Part shown: piece after piece, positions 1-4,290 of the stretch
How positions within the stretch are numbered: the first letter of the stretch is position 1
Layout of the letters: every line of letters starts with the position of its first letter
NCBI GenBank assembly: GCA_009782665.1
Contig: WRIP01000068.1
Location: 1-6,831 of the forward strand
Direction of reading: 5' to 3'
DNA: 6,831 nt
DNA from: Oscillospiraceae bacterium
GTDB taxonomy: Bacteria; Bacillota; Clostridia; Oscillospirales; Ruminococcaceae
The notes under the pieces: model-generated
Told to the model about the DNA's origin: nothing
The model's input: the letters and a program-made list of their open reading frames with translations, nothing else
Database searches by the model: none
Program-made: the position numbers and the translations under genes

Positions 1-1
1 C

Positions 2-433
2 GACATTTTGGCGGTAACCGTCATAAGCCAGGCGGTTACGGCAAACCTGGGTGATGTGGTTGTTGACAATGATATTATCACGCTCCAATACATTGGAGTC
101 GAGATAGACGATCCTTCCATGCATTTTCCTCAGTATAGTATTAAGTGCGACGTCGGAAGGAATATTGATGATAAAATAGATATCCACAAGCTGAATCCCT
201 TAATCATCAATGGAGCAGACTCAGGAATCTATGATAACGGTATCACTCAGCTTGTAGTGAGTAAAGGTGGCGACCTTTATGTATTCATCTCAATAATCCA
301 ACTGGAAGAAAAGGGAATCGCTGTGAGTGATATAAAAACGGTCGAAGTTTGCTTTACCGTTGTAAAATTTGGTGAAAACCCCTACAAAACACCTCCATTG
401 TGCGAGTGTACTGTCATATTCAATGTTGTGTAA
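2..433 (+). CDS. C-terminal fragment of an unrecognised protein, 5'-truncated by the window edge
   Basis: The reading frame is open from the first complete codon and ends at TAA 431-433, giving 143 visible codons. A TTG at 8 could formally start a 141-aa protein, but only 7 bases precede it and no ribosome site can be judged, so I read this as the C-terminal part of a longer protein. The visible part has no transmembrane stretch. It alternates hydrophobic and polar residues as expected for a beta-sandwich: ITLQYIGVEIDD near the start, then a closing stretch with VSDIKTVEVCFTVVKF and a final strand CECTVIFNVV. This order resembles the C-terminal domain of some clostridial lipoproteins, which end with a motif of the NGIEDI-x-x-IELSF type followed by two strands. 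That resemblance is from memory and weak. Function unknown. The gene converges on the dehydrogenase, with a hairpin between them. Confidence 0.6.
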   Translation, partial: DILAVTVISQAVTANLGDVVVDNDIITLQYIGVEIDDPSMHFPQYSIKCDVGRNIDDKIDIHKLNPLIINGADSGIYDNGITQLVVSKGGDLYVFISIIQLEEKGIAVSDIKTVEVCFTVVKFGENPYKTPPLCECTVIFNVV

Positions 434-510
434 CCGTCGTTATGACTAATACCTAAACACTTCAGCTTGAGTTAGTCCTATTGCTCTAGAAAAACTATAA
501 ATAGTAACAG

Positions 511-536
511 CAAGGATGGTATCTATACCATCCTTG
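511..536. terminator. Hairpin between convergent genes, probable bidirectional terminator
   Basis: A perfect 12-bp inverted repeat (arms 511-522 and 525-536, CAAGGATGGTAT and its complement) is separated by only 2 bases, so the real loop would be 4-6 nt. It lies between the stop of the rightward gene (433) and the stop of the leftward dehydrogenase (569), where a shared terminator is expected. The tails are imperfect. Rightward transcripts meet TACCTTTC. Leftward transcripts reach a run of five T only about 15 bases past the stem. The stem is convincing, but intrinsic termination in either direction is inferred. Confidence 0.7.
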
Positions 537-568
537 TACCTTTCAGTTGGTTATATATCTCTTCACTA

Positions 569-1429
569 CTAGAAGTCGTAGTTTTTTATAAGAGCCTGTG
601 TACCCAGGTCACCATATTCATCCTGTAATGACTCATAGATATCAAATACCAGTTTGGTTACTGCGAGTTCCAATTCTGAGGCATCGGCTTGTTCGAGAGC
701 AATTCTCAAATCCTTTACATAATGCTTGAGATAGAATCCGGGATTGAAGTCACCGTTTAGTATGCGTGGAGCCATATTGCTCATCTGCCAGCTACCGGCA
801 GCACCTGATGAGATGGTATTCAGCATTGTCTCGACATCTAACCCGACCTTCTTAGCATATGTCATCGCTTCACATACGCCCGCAATTGCACCTCCAAGTG
901 CGATTTGATTAGCCATTTTTGTGTGTTGTCCGTTGCCTGCTTCCCCTTCATATACTATATTCTTGCCCATAGCTTCGAATAACGGTAAACAAGCATCAAA
1001 CGCGGCTTGATCTCCACCGACCATAATAGCTAATGTGCCGTTTTTAGCTCCAACATCTCCACCTGAGACGGGTGCATCGAGAGCATGAACGTTTTTCTCT
1101 GCTGCAGCCGCATAGATGTGTTTAGCAATATCTGGATCTGATGTAGTCATATCTATGATGTAGCAGCCTTCTCTTGCAGCTTCAATTATTCCACCCTGAT
1201 TTAGATAAACCTCTTTTACATCAGAGGGATAACCAACAATGGTAATTACTGCATCCTTATCCTTGGCACACTCTCCGACGCTGTCACACCAAAAAGCACC
1301 TTCTGAGATTACATCCTCAACTTTGCTCTTGGTTCTAGTATATATGCTGAGTGAATATCCCGCTTTCATGAGATTTCGCACCATGCTTTTACCCATAACA
1401 CCAACCCCGATAAATCCGATATCTTTCAT
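569..1429 (-). CDS. NAD(P)-dependent beta-hydroxyacid dehydrogenase (3-hydroxyisobutyrate dehydrogenase / 2-hydroxy-3-oxopropionate reductase family)
   Basis: This 286-aa cytoplasmic oxidoreductase has the usual family length (about 290 aa). The N-terminal Rossmann domain begins at once with GFIGVGVMG (glycines 8, 10, 13), the dinucleotide-binding loop. After strand 2 the sequence is YTRTKSK. Arg32 and the following basic residues, in place of an acidic residue, favour NADP(H) over NAD(H). Residues 118-131 (DAPVSGGDVGAKNG) are the substrate-binding signature. Lys171 in GNGQHTKMANQ is the expected catalytic lysine, with Asn174 nearby. KDLRIALEQA near residue 240 matches the conserved KDL of the all-helical C-terminal domain. 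No key residue is missing. The start ATG has a strong AGGAGGT site 8 bases upstream (1438-1444). The family covers 3-hydroxyisobutyrate, tartronate semialdehyde, glyoxylate and succinic semialdehyde; the exact substrate cannot be read from sequence. The gene is monocistronic within the window and divergent from the amino-acid importer. Confidence 0.93.
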   Translation of the reverse strand: MKDIGFIGVGVMGKSMVRNLMKAGYSLSIYTRTKSKVEDVISEGAFWCDSVGECAKDKDAVITIVGYPSDVKEVYLNQGGIIEAAREGCYIIDMTTSDPDIAKHIYAAAAEKNVHALDAPVSGGDVGAKNGTLAIMVGGDQAAFDACLPLFEAMGKNIVYEGEAGNGQHTKMANQIALGGAIAGVCEAMTYAKKVGLDVETMLNTISSGAAGSWQMSNMAPRILNGDFNPGFYLKHYVKDLRIALEQADASELELAVTKLVFDIYESLQDEYGDLGTQALIKNYDF

Positions 1430-1517
1430 CTGTATGTACCTCCTGTGATTTTTTCTAATACTAGCATAAATGACCGGAATATGCGAGTCTGCTCTTTGGT
1501 GGTATTATGTCGCGGTA

Positions 1518-1545
1518 TTGATTTATCGCGCTAATATGGTATTAT
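1518..1545 (+). promoter_or_regulatory. Sigma-A-like promoter with extended -10 for the amino-acid importer operon
   Basis: TTGATT (1518-1523) is followed by a 16-base spacer and TATTAT (1540-1545). The -10 is directly preceded by TGG (1537-1539), an extended -10 element. Transcription would start near 1552, about 35 bases before the first ATG, leaving no room for a riboswitch or T-box leader. The nonamer TGGTATTAT also occurs at 1500-1508, but without a good -35 in front of it. Confidence 0.55.
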
Positions 1546-1551
1546 AGTCAA
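1522..1551 (-). promoter_or_regulatory. Candidate promoter(s) for the leftward dehydrogenase
   Basis: On the minus strand a perfect TATAAT covers 1541-1546. An 18-base spacer separates it from a weak -35 TTGCAG (1565-1570). A second option is TTGACT (1546-1551) with an 18-base spacer to GATAAA (1522-1527). Either would give a leader of roughly 85-105 nt before the ATG at 1429. The first -10 lies on top of the rightward -10 at 1540-1545, so the two promoters would compete. Assigned by eye only. Confidence 0.35.
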
Positions 1552-1586
1552 AGTAAAAATCAACCTGCAAAAGAAAGGAAGATATA

Positions 1587-2390
1587 ATGAAAAAAATTCT
1601 ATTTAGAAGCTTAGCATTCATGCTACTGACCCTTTTAGTGTTTTCACTGGTTTCATGTGGCAAAAGCAAGAAGAATAAGCTTATCTGCGGTATTACCGAT
1701 TTCGAACCAATGAACTATATTGAGAACGGTAAATGGGTCGGTTTCGATACAGAGTTTGCCATTTTAGTTAGCGAAAAGCTCGGAATGGAGGTCGAGTTCC
1801 AAGAGATAGAGTGGGGAAGTAAGTACCAGGAACTGGATGCCGGCACTATCAACTGTATCTGGAACGGATTTACTGCTAATGCGGATGAGAGTGATGGAAC
1901 CAAGAGAAGTGATCTCGTCGATTTCTCATATAGCTATATGATTAACCAGCAGAGTGTAGTTATAAAATCGGAAAGAGCTGGTGAGTTTAAGTCAATTGAT
2001 GATCTGGTGGGAAAAACCGCGGCTGCCGAAGCTGGATCTGCTGGTGAATCTTTTGCTCAGGATGCGGTAGGTTCTTCGGGTAATGTGCTGGGATCTGCAG
2101 CACAGATTAACACACTGCTTGAGGTGAAAGCTGGTGCTGTAGACTGTGCGGTTATTGATGTACTACTGGCAAGACGCCTTGCCGGAAGCGGTGACTATTC
2201 GGATTTAGCTATCGCGAATATCGAACTGGAGTCTGAGGTATATGCTGTCGGATTCAAGAAGGGCAGCGACCTGAGAGATAAGGTTAATAAGGCAATAAAG
2301 GAACTATATGATGACGGTAGCCTTATGAAGCTAGCCGAAAAGTATGGCTTGGAAAACACGCTCGAAGTAGATACGAACTATAAGGGATAA
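1587..2390 (+). CDS. Amino-acid ABC transporter substrate-binding lipoprotein (SBP family 3)
   Basis: This 267-aa extracytoplasmic receptor captures an amino acid and delivers it to the permease. The N-terminus is a lipoprotein signal: MKK, a hydrophobic core over residues 8-22, and the lipobox L21-V-S-C24. Cys24 would be lipidated and anchor the mature protein to the outer face of the membrane. A charged linker (KSKKNK) leads into the family-3 periplasmic fold. DFEPMNYIENG near residue 40 and GFDTEFA near 53 are typical of domain I. Arg107 in TKRSDLVDFS sits where the family binds the ligand alpha-carboxylate, and Asp191 in VIDVLLA where it binds the alpha-amino group, so a polar amino acid ligand is well supported. 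The specific amino acid (cystine, glutamine, arginine or other) is not. The start is set by AAAGGAAG at 1574-1581, 5 bases from the ATG. It is the first gene of a three-gene operon. Confidence 0.93.
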   Translation: MKKILFRSLAFMLLTLLVFSLVSCGKSKKNKLICGITDFEPMNYIENGKWVGFDTEFAILVSEKLGMEVEFQEIEWGSKYQELDAGTINCIWNGFTANADESDGTKRSDLVDFSYSYMINQQSVVIKSERAGEFKSIDDLVGKTAAAEAGSAGESFAQDAVGSSGNVLGSAAQINTLLEVKAGAVDCAVIDVLLARRLAGSGDYSDLAIANIELESEVYAVGFKKGSDLRDKVNKAIKELYDDGSLMKLAEKYGLENTLEVDTNYKG

Positions 2391-2396
2391 GTCTTA

Positions 2397-3041
2397 ATGA
2401 GTTTTATAGAGGTTACATTACGACTGCTAACCGGATTTAAGCAGACATTGCTCATTTTCGCACTGACCCTGTTATTCTCACTACCATTGGGTTTGGTGAT
2501 AGCATTCGGCTCGATGTCAAAATTTGCTCCACTCAGAATACTAGTAAAGGTAATCGTATGGATTGTCCGCGGTGTACCGTTGATGCTCCAGATTTTCGTA
2601 GTGTATTATGTGCCCGGGTTCATACTCGGGCAACCCCTTGCATCGAGATTTAACTCAGTTATTCTCGCATTTTCTATCAACTATGCTTGTTATCTCAGCG
2701 AAATCTATCGCGGTGGCATAGAGAGTATCTCACTGAGTCAGTATGAAGCAGGGCAGGTACTCGGCATGACCAAAACCCAGATATTCTTTAAGATCATCCT
2801 ACTTCAGGTAATAAAGCGGATTCTGGCACCTATCTCCAATGAAGTCATAACCTTAGTGAAGGATACAGCATTAGCACGGGTTATTATGGTGGTAGAGATA
2901 CTGAAGGTTGCTGAGAATTTTGCCACCAAAGCACTAATATGGCCGTTATTCTATACCGGCGTCTTCTATCTGTTGTTTGTGGGTGTACTAACATTACTCT
3001 TCGGATATTGCGAAAGAAAACTAGGATATTTCAGAGCTTAG
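2397..3041 (+). CDS. Amino-acid ABC transporter permease (HisM/GlnP family)
   Basis: This 214-aa integral membrane subunit forms the import channel. About five hydrophobic segments are visible, near residues 18-38, 49-72, 85-104, 150-172 and 180-204, the normal count for this family. Between the third and fourth lies the EAA loop, residues 102-123, reading EIYRGGIESISLSQYEAGQV and ending in LGM; this loop docks onto the ATPase. Only one permease gene is present, so the channel is probably a homodimer, as in many polar amino-acid importers. Spacing to the upstream gene is 6 bases. The ribosome site AAGGGA (2382-2387) overlaps the last codons of that gene, immediately before its stop, 9 bases from the ATG, suggesting translational coupling. 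Substrate specificity resides in the binding protein. Confidence 0.94.
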   Translation: MSFIEVTLRLLTGFKQTLLIFALTLLFSLPLGLVIAFGSMSKFAPLRILVKVIVWIVRGVPLMLQIFVVYYVPGFILGQPLASRFNSVILAFSINYACYLSEIYRGGIESISLSQYEAGQVLGMTKTQIFFKIILLQVIKRILAPISNEVITLVKDTALARVIMVVEILKVAENFATKALIWPLFYTGVFYLLFVGVLTLLFGYCERKLGYFRA

Positions 3042-3043
3042 GA
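3040..3043 (+). promoter_or_regulatory. Ribosome binding site that decides the start of the ATPase gene
   Basis: AGGA at 3040-3043, overlapping the permease stop TAG (3039-3041), lies 7 bases before ATG 3051. That is a normal spacing. It is only 1 base before the in-frame GTG at 3045, so ATG 3051 is preferred. Confidence 0.65.
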
Positions 3044-3050
3044 TGTGTGT

Positions 3051-3845
3051 ATGGCTGTTCTTGAAGTTAATAATCTATCAAAACGATTCGGGACCTCGGA
3101 GGTACTCAAAGAGGTTAGTTTTACCCTGTCACAGGGTGAAATACTCGCAGTAATAGGTTCATCGGGCAGTGGTAAGACCACACTGCTGAGGTGTTTGAAT
3201 TTTCTTGAATCTATAGAAAGCGGCAGTATTAAGGTACATGATCGTGTGCTCTTTGATTCAAACGACCAGGTAAAGTACGATGAGAATGATATTCGTCAAC
3301 GTCGACTTCACTTTGGTCTAATATTCCAGTCTTTCAATCTATTTCCGCAGTATACCGCACTTGAGAACGTGACGCTTGCACCTATTCTTGCATTAAAAAA
3401 GAATTCTGACAGTTCAACCTATCGATCGAAGTTATCGGAAGATATACGTGCTGAAGGGATTGCTCTACTAGAACGTATGGGACTTGAAACAAAACAGGAT
3501 TCCTATCCCCACCAACTCTCAGGAGGGCAACAACAGCGAGTCGCTATCGCGCGTGCATTAGCACTAAAACCTGATATACTCTGCTTCGATGAGCCGACTA
3601 GTGCACTAGATCCGGAACTGACCGGCGAAGTGTTGAAGGTTATCAGGTCACTAGCTGACGGGAATACCACCATGATTATCGTTACTCATGAGATGCAGTT
3701 CGCTAAAGAGATAGCAGACAACATCATGTTCCTAGATGAGGGGATGGTAGTTGAATATGGAAATGCAGATGAAATTCTGAGTAACTCCAAAAATGAAAGA
3801 ATCATGAAATTTCTTGACAGGTATGAATCTACTGGCGATTACTGA
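3051..3845 (+). CDS. Amino-acid ABC transporter ATP-binding protein (GlnQ/HisP type)
   Basis: This is the cytoplasmic ATPase that powers the importer, 264 aa from ATG 3051. All motor motifs are intact: Walker A GSSGSGKT (36-43), Q-loop Gln93 in LIFQSFNLFPQ, signature LSGGQQQR (156-163), Walker B ILCFDEP with Glu181 as catalytic base, D-loop SALD, and the H-loop His213 in IIVTHEM. SFNLFPQYTALENV after the Q-loop is characteristic of polar amino-acid ATPases. The protein is slightly longer than the usual 240-250 aa. The extra residues appear to lie between Walker A and the Q-loop (about 62-85) and in a charged helical stretch (about 115-135). An in-frame GTG at 3045 would add two residues (M-C) but has no usable ribosome site. 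The gap to the permease stop is 9 bases. It is the last gene of the operon; no strong terminator follows directly. Confidence 0.95.
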   Translation: MAVLEVNNLSKRFGTSEVLKEVSFTLSQGEILAVIGSSGSGKTTLLRCLNFLESIESGSIKVHDRVLFDSNDQVKYDENDIRQRRLHFGLIFQSFNLFPQYTALENVTLAPILALKKNSDSSTYRSKLSEDIRAEGIALLERMGLETKQDSYPHQLSGGQQQRVAIARALALKPDILCFDEPTSALDPELTGEVLKVIRSLADGNTTMIIVTHEMQFAKEIADNIMFLDEGMVVEYGNADEILSNSKNERIMKFLDRYESTGDY

Positions 3846-3897
3846 TACTGAACCTATTATCTATGGAACCCTACATTGCAGGATAGCCTGCTAAGTA

Positions 3898-3942
3898 CTT
3901 GTCAAGTTGCTGTAAACATCATTATGACAACTTAACGACAAG
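3898..3942 (+). repeat. Imperfect inverted repeat in the 3' flank of the importer operon
   Basis: CTTGTC (3898-3903) and AAGTTG (3904-3909) pair with CAACTT (3928-3933) and GACAAG (3937-3942). This gives a 12-bp stem with a 3-base bulge (3934-3936) and an 18-base loop. No T-run follows, so it is not a standard intrinsic terminator. It may protect the 3' end of the operon mRNA or be a chance structure. Confidence 0.45.
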
Positions 3943-3998
3943 ATGAGAGTATTCGTAATTAAACCCAGAGGATGACAAAATCGTCGAGAAGGATACCA

Positions 3999-4065
3999 AA
4001 ATTATTCGCTTGAAGAAATTATTCGCTTGAACATGCTACCACTCAAACAAAATTATTTAATTGAA
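3999..4065 (+). repeat. 16-bp direct repeats in 17-bp register
   Basis: AAATTATTCGCTTGAA occurs exactly at 3999-4014 and again at 4016-4031, separated by one G. A third copy at 4050-4065 (AAATTATTTAATTGAA) matches 13 of 16 positions and begins 34 bases, twice 17, after the second. The slot in between (4033-4048) shows no similarity. The first two copies look like a recent tandem duplication. Confidence 0.75.
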
Positions 4066-4091
4066 CCGCGTTCTCATGCATTAGGACGCGG
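4066..4091 (+). terminator. Probable intrinsic terminator hairpin
   Basis: CCGCGTTCT (4066-4074) pairs with AGGACGCGG (4083-4091) as a 9-bp stem with one G-U pair and an 8-base loop. It is followed by CTTTAC, a short T-run. GC-rich against an AT-rich background, it is the best terminator candidate downstream of the amino-acid importer. It is about 220 bases past the last stop, and the T-run is short. Confidence 0.5.
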
Positions 4092-4135
4092 CTTTACATA
4101 GTTACACCTAATTATTAACGATGCTATGTAGGTAG

Positions 4136-4147
4136 GAAACATGTTTC
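4136..4147. promoter_or_regulatory. Perfect 12-bp palindrome, candidate operator
   Basis: GAAACATGTTTC is a perfect palindrome with no spacer, of a size typical for a dimeric repressor half-site pair. It lies about 145 bases upstream of the adaptor start. No regulator gene is seen in the window, so its role is inferred. Confidence 0.3.
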
Positions 4148-4199
4148 AACTAATTGAGACTAAAATTGTTAAAATGTGAATAAATGTTTGTTGACCTTT

Positions 4200-4215
4200 A
4201 TGTTACACTTAACAT
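4200..4215 (+). promoter_or_regulatory. Palindrome overlapping a possible extended -10, candidate operator/promoter of the efflux operon
   Basis: ATGTTA and TAACAT form perfect 6-bp arms around a 4-base spacer (CACT). Inside it, TGTTACACT (4201-4209) reads as an extended -10 (TGn plus TACACT, 4 of 6 to consensus). A TTGACC at 4191-4196 is a good -35 match but has no -10 at 16-18 bases. A repressor bound here would block RNA polymerase. An alternative -10, TATAGT (4268-4273), would give a leader of only about 10 bases. Confidence 0.35.
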
Positions 4216-4290
4216 TGGGTTTAGATATCAACGCTGCTCCCAAAAAAAAAAATTGAAATTCGAAAAATATAGTTCAGATTGGGTAGATAC

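Larger units (their letters stand above)
3846..4290. other. 445-bp structured intergenic region between two operons
   Basis: No convincing gene is present on either strand. It is AT-rich. In order it contains a small hairpin GCAGG-ATAG-CCTGC (3878-3891), a longer imperfect inverted repeat (3898-3942), a short open stretch with protein-like composition but broken by stops (3943-4101), 16-bp direct repeats (3999-4031), a GC-rich hairpin (4066-4091), a 7-bp inverted repeat TACATAG/CTATGTA (4095-4101 and 4124-4130), two perfect palindromes (4136-4147, 4200-4215) and an A11 tract (4242-4252). The right part must hold the promoter of the adaptor operon. Candidates are an extended -10 TGTTACACT (4201-4209) and a TATAGT (4268-4273). 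Neither has a good -35. Confidence 0.6.

Noticed and set aside
8..433. TTG at position 8 as the true start of a complete 141-aa protein
   Set aside because: The frame is open to the window edge and no upstream sequence is available to show a ribosome site. A truncated longer gene is the simpler reading.
1239..1448. Plus-strand 69-aa open frame over the dehydrogenase start
   Set aside because: It is antisense to the conserved Rossmann N-terminus of the dehydrogenase and covers its ribosome site. No independent support.
3999..4065. CRISPR-like or transposon-terminal repeat array
   Set aside because: Only two exact copies one base apart. There are no unique spacers of regular length, no inverted pair flanking a gene and no target-site duplication.
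3943..4101. In-frame TGA at 3973-3975 as a recoded (selenocysteine or Trp) codon
   Set aside because: No selenocysteine-insertion-like hairpin directly follows. Trp is encoded by TGG and TGA serves as a stop (3843-3845) in this window. A chance or decayed frame is more likely.
4141..4179. 12-codon open frame MFQLIETKIVKM as a leader peptide upstream of the efflux operon
   Set aside because: The AGGA lies only 3 bases from the ATG, there is no attenuator-like structure or codon pattern after it, and frames this short are common by chance.
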